From contig CM068382.1 in NCBI GenBank assembly GCA_034770075.1, forward strand, positions 83,854,643 through 83,918,642: a DNA stretch of 64,000 bases. The letters run 5' to 3'. The translations under genes were made by a program, and so were the position numbers. The notes beneath the pieces were generated by a model. It searched no databases. It was given only the letters and a program-made list of their open reading frames with translations, and was not told the DNA's origin. The stretch comes from Aralia elata. Lineage: Eukaryota > Streptophyta > Magnoliopsida > Apiales > Araliaceae. This document shows positions 11,288 through 22,656 of this stretch, piece by piece. The stretch's first letter is position 1; the number at the start of each line of letters is the position of its first letter.

Positions 11288-12152
11288 ATGTCAGGTAAGA
11301 CTTTAATTCTGGAACGCGACCTTAAACCTCATGACACCCTCACAGGACAGATAACTATCATGATTGTTGAAAGGGGCTGGTTAGAGTTCACTAAACAGTC
11401 GGAGGTTGCTGTGATTTTTATCGTAAAAGAATTCTACGCCAATTCAAAAGAGATACAGGATTATGTTGTCCAAGTTCGGGGTAAATCAGTTCTATACGAC
11501 AAAGAAAGTATTAATTCTTACTATCAAATTACGGATATATCGGATGACAACGTGTATATGGAATACGTCGACAATTACCTCGACTTGGATCAAGTGATAA
11601 AATACTTGTGTAGGCCGGGTGCGGATTAGAAGGCTAAGGAGCATAAGGCTATAAAATTTTTAAATGAGGAATTGAGCAAATACGGTAAAGCTTAGTATAA
11701 CTTTATTTGTGCGAAGTTGTTGCCAATGACACATGTAAGTGACGTGATTAAAGATAGGGTCGTGTTACTCTACACTATTGTGAAGGGGGGAGAATATCGA
11801 TGTGGGCCAGATAATATAAGATTCGATCACGCATGCCATTCGAGGCGCTACATCTGGCGGATTACCACATTTGTCCCTAATCTGTGGATTATGTAAACAA
11901 GCGAAGGTCACATGGAGTGATGATGAAATTCTTCAACCACCCAAGGCGTTATTAGACTACAACATATCAACCGCTATAAGGTGTGGGAAGGCGACATCTC
12001 TCATCCTAGGGGTGCTGGCTTTATTATTGTTGCCAGTTCAACTGTTTCTGCAGAACCATCCGCGCCACTATAATAGCCTTCCACATCCAGGCAGTCACGA
12101 TCACTTGAGGAGAAGGTATATGGACTTCATCGGGAATCGCACCATTAAATAA
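11288..12152 (+). pseudogene. Extra 3' ORF, putative plant transposon protein
   Basis: The frame from ATG 11288 reads RGWLEFTKQSEVAVIFIVKE, VVQVRGKSVLYDKESIN and QVIKYLCRPGAD. This matches my memory of the 'putative plant transposon protein' domain that accompanies some Athila-type elements between pol and the 3' LTR. It stops at TAG 11627-11629 (likely a former Trp), continues in frame for about 60 codons, and shifts frame near 11870 into LICGLCKQAKVTWSDDEIL. Its function is unknown; an envelope-like role has been proposed for ORFs in this position. No signal peptide or clear membrane segment is visible in the N-terminal part. Confidence 0.65.
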
Positions 12153-13448
12153 GGAGAATTAATCAAGTGGTTCAATAGCTAGATTCTTTCATGGAGTATG
12201 CAACGGACTTCAACTCAGCATTGGCACAGATGTTTAAAAATTGTGGATTCAATTCGGGCCTTAATCTAGTGCAATTCCCTGCCCCACCCTTATTCCCCAA
12301 ATACACCTTGTATTCAGCGAATGAGGAGGACGCTAATGATGATGCTTGACATACCTTCAGGGAAGTCCTTTGCTCTACTTTTTTCTATCTTATACATTGA
12401 GGACAATACTTAATTTAAGTTTGGTGGTGTGTTTTTATTTTGTTTATTTGGTACGTGAGAAATTTTAAATTTGATGTATTGTGTTAGATTTGCATGTTAG
12501 ATAGTTTATTCCTAGTATAACTTGAGCAATGTTTTGATTGGATTTGATGATGGTCGATGATAAAAAAATCTATGTTTAATTTCTAACTCTTGTGAAATTG
12601 CGAAACATGCGTTGTTTATAGTTTGACTTATTAGTTGATTTTACATTGTTTGTGATCCTTTTTCACTTAAGAGCACGTATTCATCTGTTTAATTAGTTGT
12701 GACTTAGAAAGTTTATATGGTTAAATGCTTGTGGGAGATAGTATTGAAACTTTAGAAACTTATTTTAACATCATTCAAAGCAAAATTTAGGCATTAATAT
12801 AAATTTGGGGGAAATTTTGAAAAATTTAAATTTTTTTTGAAATTTTAAACTTTCCCGAGTTGCTATAATGGATCATATGGTGGGTTGAGACGGAACGTAA
12901 AACGCACTCACCCATAAACACTTGTAGGGAATGAGATGGAGCATAAAACGCACTCATTTAAAAAATAAGTGAGATAGAGCATAAAATGCACTCACTGAAA
13001 AAAAATGAGTAATGAATGATTGGGAAGGGGAATAATGAACACAGTTAAATGATCTTAATGTGCATTTAGAAATATCATTTTGATCCCCTAGGTTATATGA
13101 TGCCTTCATTAGCAGAGTTCGAGGTGAAAAGTAAAGTTTCTAGAGTTGATATTGAAAATCTTTTATGAAGCATTTGATTATATGATCTTATATGAGTTAT
13201 GACTAGTTAAACATTTGTATGTACACACACACTTAAAGGGTCAAGAACAGTTGTGAAATTGATGATTGTGTTGAAATTGTAGGCATTGCATGTTTTTGAA
13301 ATTTTTCTTGAGTTATTGTTTAATGAAAACTTTGAGGTCATGGTTTAAATTCATGTTGATTTATTGCTCGAGTCAGCTGCTAGTTAGAGTTATTTTTGTT
13401 CATAGTGTTTTGCTTGAGGACAAGCAAAAATTTAAGTTTGAGGGTATT
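12153..13448 (+). other. Athila 3' non-coding region with PPT-like motifs
   Basis: No gene is supported. It holds a GAGGACAAT...TTTAAGTTTGGTGG motif at about 12397-12433, three copies of a 25-bp repeat at 12887-12995, and the terminal motif GAGGACAAGC...TTTAAGTTTGAGGG at 13419-13444. The last directly precedes the LTR and is the presumed polypurine tract. The same architecture recurs at 59345-60427 in a second element. Confidence 0.7.
12887..12995 (+). repeat. Three-copy GAGATGGAGCATAAAAYGCACTC repeat
   Basis: Units start at 12887, 12933 and 12971. The shared core is GGARCRTAAAAYGCACTCA. The variable positions are C/T or G/A pairs within CpG sites, consistent with CpG decay from a CGTAAAACG core. 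Each unit can form a small hairpin (GCAT-AAA-ATGC). The same three-unit array occurs in the separate element at 59911-60009. Confidence 0.75.
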
Positions 13449-14953
13449 TGATGAGTGGGTTTTATACTTATGAATTGAGTAATTTTGGGCTTGATGAAAA
13501 TGTGAGTCCTCGGGTATTTTATATTCCTTTTTATGCGCTTTGTTTGTTTTTGATGTAGGAAATGGAGCCGAGCTTGGAATGGTGTTGAGAATGAAAAGTT
13601 AGACATTATCAGTCATAGTAAGTGGCAATTTGGCTCTTGGTCTGGACTTGGTGCAGCAATATGGCTTGGTATGTGGCAGGCATCGACAACTATCGGCAGG
13701 AATCGGGAGCCAAGTGCGCATAGACGCAGGCGCGCATGGGCAAGCAAGACAGGAGCAGGCAATGCGTATGGGCGCATGCAGTGGTAAAGCGCACGCGCGC
13801 GCGAAGGTTGGCAAGCGCCTATACATGGAAGACAAGTGCCGCGGTGCTGGGAACGCATATAGTAAGCACTGAGGCACTGCTTGATAGGCGTTGTGGCGCT
13901 CAAGGCTGTTGAGGTTCCTTGACTTTCCTTGGCTAGCTGATGTTGTTTTCCTAATTGACTTGGGACACTTGCCATATTTAGTTCTAATGAGTTGTAAAGT
14001 CTACCAAGCTAAGAAGGTCAATCCTATAAATCCACAATCAGGCTGATATCATGGGATCATCACATCATATATCTTAATATCATTGAAGTAAGGGGGATTT
14101 CCAGATTTTCCAAGATTGCAAGGAGAGCACGCGAAGGAGAGCAAGGATTCGAAGCGGAGTGTGGAGATTGAAAGCTGCTACACAGTTTTTGTTCTTCTAT
14201 TTTTTTTCTTTAATTTTTTAATTTGAGGATGCTATTTGATTTATTGATGATGTTTTCTAATTACGATATGAATTAAATTTTCAATTAAGATTGCAATGGA
14301 ACCCAATGTGTAGCTTAATTAATTTACTCTCGTTTTGATTATTGTTGATCATATGCAAGTTGTTTATCATATTTTATGCTTCATGATATAATTTTTTGGA
14401 CAACAATTAATTTGATAACTTAAATTTAATTGGAAGATGAATTCTAGGGTTTTGATCTGAATATAATAACACGCGTCTAGATTATTCTTTTTAGGATTGA
14501 ATAACTTGATTTGTGTATAGGATAGGAATATACCTATATGTTGCATGTAACCTTCATGAGAATTTGATCTTAATGAATGTATTCTTAATTATTCCACATA
14601 GGAATATAGTAATTTAATTTGAAGAGATACATCGAAAGTGGTTTTATAAATAATTCTGAATTCTTTGTTGACGATTTGCTATGATTAATTAATTGAATAG
14701 GGAGTAAAAAGCTTTAGACGAAGTATTGGGGGAAATTGTGATCTTAACATTTAAATCTGATATCAATCTTTGCTTAATAAGTTAGTTTTTAATTTTTATA
14801 ATTAGTTTCACAATCTTTAATCAGTTGTTTAAATAAAATTGAATTGATGTAAAGTTAGTCATTGGATATTATTAGTAACGTTTCTAGTAGGATCGACACT
14901 CTATTTATCAATTTATTACTTGTTGATCGCGTATACTTGCGCGTAAATTGTCA
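13449..14953 (+). repeat. 3' LTR of the Athila-type element (about 1505 bp)
   Basis: It begins TGATGAGTGGG directly after the purine tract and ends AAATTGTCA at 14953. A GGATCGACACTC motif lies about 60 bp before the end and has counterparts in two other Athila-type LTRs in this window. A GC-rich segment at 13690-13910 contains GCGCC-type motifs. The 3' end is inferred from TG...CA and motif position because no partner LTR is available for comparison. Confidence 0.7.
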
Positions 14954-15950
14954 ATACCTAAATTGAACAACAAAGAGCGACTACTCAGAGCTATCTTCGT
15001 AAAATGATGAATTGTAAAGCTATAAATCTATATATGTCAACACAAAGCTCAGAATGCACCAAAGTAGACCAAGTTCGTTGAAGTCTATAACTCAAAGTAA
15101 ATCAACTGGTTGCAAGATAGCTAGAGAGTGCCTTTGTAAGTTATATAAAAAGTTGTTAATACTTATCATTCAACGAGGAAAGTAAGGAACAACAATGGGC
15201 ATAAATTGTATAATGTATTAGTCTAAGGATAACCTAGCTACACCTGATAAATGTTAACATTCAAATTTAAACAAACAAATAATTTAGACTATGATAAGGG
15301 TCATTGAAAACTATATATAGGCAGAGATCAATGATGAAACAACTACACTTAAACACTTAAAATTTTGAAACTGTGCATAAGTTCTTCCAAACTTTATACT
15401 CTATGAACTAGTCCAAAAATTTTCTAAATTTAAAACCTGTCTCTTAGACTTGGAAAAGTTTTAAATCCTCATAATTAGCTACTCAAATCCATCTCATTAA
15501 AGAGATATTAGCAACACATCAAATTACGGCTTTCTTCACGATTGAAATTATGTTTTCCTAATTTCTGTAAAACTTGTACTAAGTATACTTCGATTCTCAG
15601 TTAATCAATCTTAATGGAGGATCCATTCCCTTGTAAAAGAATAATGGACAAGGGATTTTTCATTGTCCTAAACTCTTGGGGGTATGATGACCAACTCTTA
15701 GCATGAAAGGCCATTTCCTTTAATGTCCTTTCACATAGGGGCAAAATGTGGGCGCCAATCAGCAGAGTTATCACGTGCAGGAAAATCGCAAGTTGCAAGT
15801 GCAGTGCATGGCACTTGGCTTCTCGGATATTTGATACATGGCAACAAGGTGACATAATTACATTAGGGCACGTTGAGCTATTCAACCATTAACATACGAA
15901 CCCGCTAGCTAAACCTCTCAAATAACTTCTCGGGTGCTATAATATTAGTT
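14954..15950. other. Unassigned flanking DNA
   Basis: About 1 kb of AT-rich sequence has no credible ORF and no recognised transposon ends. It lies between the Athila LTR and the copia insertion. A G-box-like CACGTG occurs near 15774. I cannot assign it further. Confidence 0.5.
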
Positions 15951-15955
15951 ACCGA

Positions 15956-17075
15956 TGTTAGAATTTGAGCCAAAATAATTATGGGTTTCATTAATTATTT
16001 GAAATGAATCCACACATTAATGTGTTCTACTCATGGAGTAGATTAAATTAAGTAATTGAAAGCTCAAATCCATGGAGTAATGAATGAGAAATTAACTCCC
16101 AAAGATCACCCTTGGAAATGATAATAAACAATTATGGGAAGTGAAGTCCCACATCGGTTAAAAACTAAAATATTAATTGGTATATATACAAGAAAGTTGC
16201 TCTTGGGTTTGGGCCCCAAGGAGCACCCCACTTTTGTGGAAGGGAGAGGACCTAGCCAAGGCTTGGTTTGAACCCACACGCGCGCGCCGCCGCCGTCGAC
16301 CGGTCGGGCCAGGCTCGGGCTCGTGGCTCGTGGGTCTGGGTCTTTGTATATATTTTTTGGACAAAATTTATTTGAATTTGTTTAATTTTATTTAGTTCTA
16401 TTATCAAAATTGTGTCGTTTTGATAAGTTATTTATTATCAAACCTATGAAGCGTTATCTACAGAACAGACACAAATACTACGTTGTTTTGGGAAGTGCCT
16501 ATCTAAACAGATGCGCTCATTCTCTTAAGGCTCAAAACTACGTCGTTTTGGCCGAACAGATGCCATGAAGGAAGCGTCCTCTCTGTTAGGCCAAAACTAT
16601 GTCGTTTTAACCGAACAGATGTTATGCCATACCTTTTCACATGCATCTGATGCCCTTTCAATGGGTTGTGTCCCATCAGATGGGTCACGAATCCTTCCTA
16701 TAATTAGAGTAGGAGGGGCGGTCATTTCATTCATTCAATTCAACAGAGCATCAAGCATTCTAGTATTCTAGTTTTCATTATTCATAGTTCCTTTTGAGAG
16801 AGAAGTTCAGAACATTTGTTTGGTTCGTTGTTTGTGTTATTTGTAGTGCTGCTATAACACAAGTTGTCATTGTATCCTAAGAGACAAGTGCCGCTAACTC
16901 GAAACATCAATAAGGAGGGCATAATTATCATAAGGACATAGTATTCGATACTAGCCTTGACATATTCATTTCTTAGAAGTTCGGTATATCAGATAATCAT
17001 TATATATATCAGTTTTAATTATTATTAATTTGTAAGTTGCAAATATATATTATTGAATATATATATTATTTAACA
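15956..17075 (+). repeat. 5' LTR of copia element
   Basis: It runs from TGTTAGAATTTGAG to TATTATTTAACA. It holds four copies, about 60 bp apart, of an AAAACTACGTCGTTTTGG-type palindromic motif at 16406, 16474, 16534 and 16593. A GC-rich stretch lies around 16277-16350 and a decayed TATA-like TATAATTA at 16699-16706. The repeats lie upstream of the TATA position, where LTR enhancers usually sit. Confidence 0.9.
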
Positions 17076-17120
17076 ATCGTAAGACAATTACTATTATATT
17101 TAATTTATATTTGTAAAAGT

Positions 17121-18052
17121 ATGGCTACCGATTCTGTTATCAGAATCGGTTCTTCTTCTTCTCTACCTATGATACCAAATATTCCTGTGAACCATGGTGA
17201 AAAACCAGAAAAGTTCAATGGAACAGAGTTTAAAAGATGGCAATAGAAGATGCTGTTTTATCTCACTATACTCAACTTGGCAAGGTTTCTTAATGAAGAC
17301 CCCTCTGTGCTTAATGAAGATGAAACAGATAGGCAAGTTGTTGTCGCTATTGATGCATGGAAACATGTTGATTTCTGTACCGAAATTATATCCTCAATGG
17401 ATTGGACAACACATTATACAATGTGTATAGTTCTCTCAAAACAACAAGAGAACTATGGGATTCCTTTGACAAAAAGTATAAAACAAAAGATGCTGGCACG
17501 AAGAAGTTTGTAGTTGGCAGGTTTTTGGATTACAAGATGGTGGATTCCAAGGCTGTCATCAACCAACTCCAAGAATTACAAGTAATTCTGCATGAAATAC
17601 ATGCAGAAGGTATATCTTTAAGTGAATCTTTCCAAGTTGCTGTTATTATTGAAAAATTACTACCAATGTGGAAAAATTTTAAGAATTATCTCAAGCATAA
17701 ACGCAAAGAGATGAAACTTGAAGACTTAATCGTGAGATTAAGGATAGAAGAGGACAACCATGCTTCTGAAAAGAAAGCAGGAAGGACTTTTGTGGAGCAT
17801 AAAGCCAACGTGGTGGAACAAGGTCAAAAGTCTAAAAAGAGAAAGCACTTCGGCAACGGGCCTAAACATGGAATGAATAAAAAGTTTCAAGGTAAATGCA
17901 ACATTTGTGACAAGCCCGGACATAGGGCAAAGGATTGTCGTAAACGCAAAGACCAGAACAAGAAGTCTGCACAAGCCAATGTAACGGAAGTGGATGGACT
18001 TCTTCAAGATGTTTCTAAAATGAACTTATCAGCAGTTGTTTCTGAAGTAAAC
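17121..18052 (+). pseudogene. gag: copia gag
   Basis: The start ATG 17121 gives MATDSVIRIGSSSSLPMIP, 45 bp after the LTR. A TAG at 17244-17246 and a one-base shift near 17376 interrupt the front; from 17402 the frame is open. The sequence includes ELWDSFDKKYKTKD, LLPMWKNFKNYLKHK and a CCHC zinc knuckle CNICDKPGHRAKDC near 17899. Gag forms the particle that packages element RNA. It continues without a stop into protease. Confidence 0.9.
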
Positions 18053-19416
18053 ATGGTTGGAAATCCCAAGGAATGGTGGATAGATACTGGAGCAACTCGC
18101 CATGTGTGTTCTGACAAGAAGATGTTCTCCACATATCAAGAAATTAAGAATGGAGAACAATTATTCATGGGGAATTCTTCAACATCCAAAGTTACAGGAC
18201 AAGGAAAGGTAGTTTTAAAGTTGACATCTGGCAAGGAACTCACCCTCAATAACGTGCTCTATGTGCCCGATATTACAAAGAATTTAGTGTCAGGATCTCT
18301 TCTTAGTCAAAAGGGATTCAAATTAGTTTTTATATCGGATAAGTTTGCCTTAACTAAAAATGGGATGTATGTAGGGAAGGGATATATGAGCGATGGGCTC
18401 TTCCAAATAAATGTAATGACTATTGTACCTTCTAATATTAATAAAATTACATCTTCTGCTTATATCATTGAGTCTTCTAATTTATGGCATGGTAGATTAG
18501 GGCATGTTAATTATAATACTATACGTAGATTAATTAATATGGAATGTTTGCCAAAATATGAGATTAACTCCAATCATAAATGTGAAGTTTGCGTTGAGGT
18601 AAAACTTAAGAAATCTTCTTTTAAATCAATTGAACGAAGTACGAAACCTCTTCAATTAATACATACTGATATTTGTGATTTAAAGTATATACAAATAAGA
18701 GGGGGTAAGAAATATTTTCTTACTTTTATTGATGATTGTATAAGATATTATTATGTTTACTTATTGAGAAGTAAATATGAGGCCTTGGAAATGTTTACAC
18801 ATTACAAGAATGAGGTTGAGAATCAACTTGATAAAAAAATCAAAATAATTAGAAGTGATAGAGGTGGGGAATATGAATTTCCTTTTGTTGAAATTTGTTC
18901 TCAACATGGTATAATACACCAAACAACTGCACCATATTCACCACAACAAAATGGTGTTGCTGAAAGAAAGAATAGAACTTTAAAAGAAATGATGAATGCA
19001 TTATTATTAAGTTCTGGATTACCTCAAAATTTGTGGGGAGAAGCAATTCTTTCAGCAAATTATATTCTCAACCGAATACCTCAAAAGAAGTCTAATGCAT
19101 CACCTTATGAGTTATGGAAAGGACGAAAACCGTCTTATAAACACTTAAAAGTGTGGGGGTGCTTAGCAAAGGTAATGGTTCCTCCACCCAAAAAGGTGAA
19201 GATAGGACCAAAAATAATAGATTGTATATTCATTGGTTATGCTAATAATAGTAGTGCATATAGATTTTTGGTTAATAAATCAAAAATAGAGAAAATACAT
19301 GAAAATATTATTATTGAGTCAAAAGATGCTGAATTTTTTGAAACAGTATTTCTTAATAATAAATCACAAAAGTCAAGTTCTAATGAAGAAATAATTTCAA
19401 ATAAAAGAACTTATTA
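18053..19416 (+). pseudogene. copia protease and integrase, first copy
   Basis: The protease active site is WWIDTGATRHVCS near 18075. Integrase follows: an H-H-C-C module (WHGRLGHVNYN, CEVCVEVKLKKS), catalytic Asp in IHTDICDLKY, Asp in IIRSDRGGEYEF and Glu in PYSPQQNGVAERKNR, then WGEAILSANYILNR. The frame is open to TAG at 19489, but from about 19417 the sequence is a second copy of the integrase segment read out of frame. The first copy therefore ends in a nonsense tail and is cut off from RT. Confidence 0.92.
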
Positions 19417-20405
19417 CCTTCCAATATTAATAAAATTACATCTTCTGCTTATATCATTGAGTCTTCTAATTTATGGTATGGTAGATTAGGACATGTTAAT
19501 TATAATACTATACGTAGATTAATTAATATGGAATATTTGCCAAAATGTGAGATTACCTCCAATCATAAATGTGAAATTTGCGTTGAGGCAAAACTTAAGA
19601 AATCTTCTTTTAAATCAATTGAACGAAGTACAAAACCTCTTGAATTAATACACACTGATATTTGTGATTTAAAGTATATACAAACAATAGGGGGTAAGAA
19701 ATATTTTCTTACTTTTATTGATGATTGTACAAGATATTGTTATGTTTACTTATTGAGAAGTAAAGATGAGGCCTTGAAAATGTTTACACATTACAAGAAT
19801 GAGGTTGAGAATCAACTTGATAAAAAGATCAAAATAATTAGAAGTGATAGAGGTGGGGAATATGAATTTCCTTTTGTTGAAATTTGTTCTCAACATAGTA
19901 TAATACACCAAACAACTGCACCATATTCACCACAACAAAATGGTGTTGCTGAAAGAAAGAATAGAACTTTAAAAGAAATGATGAATGCATTATTATTAAG
20001 TTTTGGATTACCTCAAAATTTGTGAGGGGAAGCAATTCTTTCAGCAAATTATATTCTCAACCGAATGCCTCAAAAGAAGTCTAATGCATCACCTTATGAG
20101 TTATGGAAAGGGCGAAAACCGTCTTATAAACACTTAAAAGTGTGGGGGTGCTTAGCAAAGGTAATGGTTCTTCCACCCAAAAAGGTGAAGATATGACCAA
20201 AAACAATAGATTGTATATTCATTAGTTATGCTAATAATAGTAGTGCATATAGATTTTTGGTTAATAAATCAAAAATAGAGGAAATACATGAAAATATTAT
20301 TATTGAGTCAAAAGATGATGAATTTTTTGAAACAGTATTTCCTAATAATAAATCACAAGAGCCAAGTTCTAATGAACAGGAAATAAGTTCAAATTAAAGA
20401 ACTTA
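18427..20405 (+). repeat. 989-bp internal tandem duplication
   Basis: Sequence from TACCTTCTAATATTAAT at 18427 recurs from TACCTTCCAATATTAAT near 19417, at a constant offset of 989 bp (for example TTATGG at 18482 and 19471). The junction joins AAGAACTTAT to TACCTTC, with two or three bases of microhomology. Because 989 is not a multiple of three, the second copy lies in frame 1 while the first is in frame 2; removing one copy would restore frame continuity with RT. By eye the copies differ at roughly thirty-odd positions. Confidence 0.92.
19417..20405 (+). pseudogene. copia integrase, duplicated second copy
   Basis: This copy encodes the same zinc module and catalytic core from about 19528 (CEICVEAKLKKS, IHTDICDLKY, IIRSDRGGEYEF, PYSPQQNGVAER). 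It stops at TGA 20023-20025, where the first copy has TGG (Trp), and again near 20196 and 20396. It is in frame with downstream RT. It lacks an upstream protease, so it could never have been expressed alone. Confidence 0.9.
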
Positions 20406-21874
20406 TGACACTGTTAGAGACAGTGATCATGGATTAGATGATATTGATGAACCTAGACATAGTAAACGTGCTAGAATATCAAAATCTTATGGTCCAGATT
20501 TTCTAACTTATTTGTTAGAAAATGAGCCTCAAACTTATAAAAAAGTAGTATCGAGTCTTGAAGCTCCATATTGGAAAGATGCTATAAATAGTGAAGTAGA
20601 ATCCATACTACACAATCATACATGGGAATTAGTAGATCTCCCACCAGGTTCTAAACCTCTTGGATATAAGTGGATATTCAAGAAGAAAATGAAAGCAGAT
20701 GGATCTATAGATAAATATAAAGCAAGACTTGTAATCAAAGGATACAAGCAAAAGGAGGGTTTGGATTATTTTGATACCTATTCTCCTGTGACAAGAATAT
20801 CATCAATTAGGATGTTAATAGCCATTGCAGCTATATACAATTTAGAGATACATCAAATGGATGTGAAAACAGCCTTCTTGAATGGTAATCTTGAAGAAGA
20901 AATATACATGGAACAACCAGAAGGATTTATTGTTCAAGGACAAGAAAAGAAAGTTTGTCGGCGTGTGAAGTCCCTTTATGGATTAAAACAAACACCTAAA
21001 CAATGGCATGAAAAATTTGACAGTGCAATGATGTCAAATGGTTTTAGAATAAATGAGTGTGATAAATGTGTATATGTCAAGGACACTACGAAAGGATTTG
21101 TCATTATTTGTCTTTATGTAGATAATATGCTCATTATGGGTAGTAATAATGAAATCATTAAAACTACCAAGAATATGTTAAATAATACATTTAACATGAA
21201 AGACATGGGTGTTGCTGATGTAATATTAGGAATTAAAATTTCTAAAACATCGGATGGATTAGCGTTATCACAATCACACTATATTAAGAAAATACTCAGG
21301 ATATTCAATCAATATGATTGCAATCCTATGGGTACACCAGTAGATATAAATCTACACTTGTCTAAAAATAAAGGAGAGAACATATCACAACCTGAGTATG
21401 CATAAATAATTGGAAGCCTTATGTACTTAATGAATTGTACACGTCCTGACATAGCACAGGCTGTTAATAAATTAAGTAGATTTACAAGTAATCCAGGTAA
21501 AGATCACTGGATAGCGATCATAAGAGTTTTAAGGTATTTAAAATACACTCAAAACTTTGGATTGCACTATTCGAGATATCCAACAGTACTTGAAGGATAC
21601 TGTGATGCAAACTAGATATCAGATACAAAAGACTCTAAATCCAAAAGTGGTTTTGTGTTTACACTAGGTGGAGGAGCAGTATCATGGAAATCTTCTAAAC
21701 AAACATGCATTGCTCGATCAACGATAGAATCTGAGTTTATTACATTAGATAAGGCTGGAGAAGAAGCTGAGTGGCTTCATTATTTTCTAGAAGATATTCC
21801 TATATGGCCAAAACTTGTGCCTGCTATTTGTGTCCATTGTGATAGTCAATCAGCAATTGGAAGGGCACAGAGTC

Positions 21875-21914
<40 letters not shown>

Positions 21915-22092
21915 CAATACCATAAAACAATTGCTCTCTAATGGCATTATGTCTATTGAGTACATAAAGTCAAAAGAAAATCTAGCGGATCTGTTAACTA
22001 AAGGTTTGACTAGAGAGCAAGTAAAAATAACATCGAAGGGAATGGGTTTAAAGCCTATAAATAAGGATCGTCCTGATGGAAACCCAACCTAG
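20406..22092 (+). pseudogene. copia reverse transcriptase and RNase H
   Basis: RT starts in PYWKDAINSEVESI, with YKARLVIKGYKQKEGLDY and DVKTAFLNGNLEEEIYMEQP. The catalytic box reads YVDNMLIMGS, so the second Asp of YVDD is replaced by Asn. RNase H follows after TAA 21403-21405 and TAG at 21613-21615 (the latter consistent with a former Trp), with RSTIESEFITLDKAGEEAEW, CDSQSAIGRA and KSRHIRRRHNTIK. The frame ends at TAG 22090-22092. The Asn change alone should kill polymerase activity. Confidence 0.92.
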
Positions 22093-22656
22093 TTGACTAG
22101 AGATCCCAAGATCTAGGTTCAAAGGGACAACTAAGTTGTGAACGATTCAACCAAATCACTATAAAGAAATTAATTTCTTCTATCCATTCCTATGATACGA
22201 GATAGTGATATCTGCAGCGATTTCAGGATAAGTTATGCTTTTAATGATTCTTAAATCTTGATAAACAAGTAGGGTATGGCAGGATACTCTTATTAAGAAT
22301 CACCTATGTGAGTGTGAACTGGGCCAATTCTATGAGAATGATAAAAGGCTATACTTCTCTAGAGCACTCATAAATCTGAGATTGTTCAGGGCCAAAATGA
22401 ACAAAATCATGAGAACCAAATAATGTCTGAAAAGATTCTATGTGAATTTCCATTGTCTCGGTTTACACAAACGGTTAGACAGTTCAAGACATCATATTCA
22501 CTAGACAACTAGTAAATCTGATAGTCTTTTCACAAGGGAAGGTTCAAAGCCAAAAATTACCTCTCTCTATACAGATGATTTCCAATTCTGTCTCTCTCTC
22601 AGAGTCTGCATAACATTTGCATAAGGCTGGCAATCAATTTCATTCATGTGGGGGAT
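22093..22656 (+). other. copia 3' untranslated region and PPT
   Basis: There is no ORF of note. The purine-rich ATGTGGGGGATT at 22646-22657 abuts the 3' LTR and is the presumed plus-strand primer. The remainder is unassigned AT-rich sequence. Confidence 0.7.

Larger units (their letters stand above)
8164..14953 (+). mobile_element. Athila-type Ty3/gypsy remnant
   Basis: This is the 3' portion of an older element: RNase H and integrase of pol (8164-10095), an extra downstream ORF (11288-12152), a long non-coding stretch with short tandem repeats, a polypurine tract, and a 3' LTR (13449-14953). Its gag, protease and most of RT would lie left of the window because the Tekay-like element split its pol gene at 8163/8164. 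Athila assignment is inferred from the pol sequence style, the extra ORF and the TGATGAG LTR start. Confidence 0.82.

Noticed and set aside
12887..12995. Regularly spaced short repeats resembling a CRISPR array
   Set aside because: Only three units, unequal spacers, plant retroelement context, no cas genes.
13599..13975. Overlapping ORFs of 80-120 codons on both strands in the Athila LTR
   Set aside because: They lie in a GC-rich LTR segment with few stops by composition; Cys/Ala/Arg-rich text with no domain.
15601..15885. 94-codon minus-strand ORF in the unassigned region
   Set aside because: No recognisable motif and no supporting splice or promoter context.
16173..16395. Pair of overlapping ORFs in copia LTR (also 22874-23083)
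   Set aside because: Caused by the GC-rich CGCGCGCCGCCG stretch; the frame is not kept between the two LTR copies.
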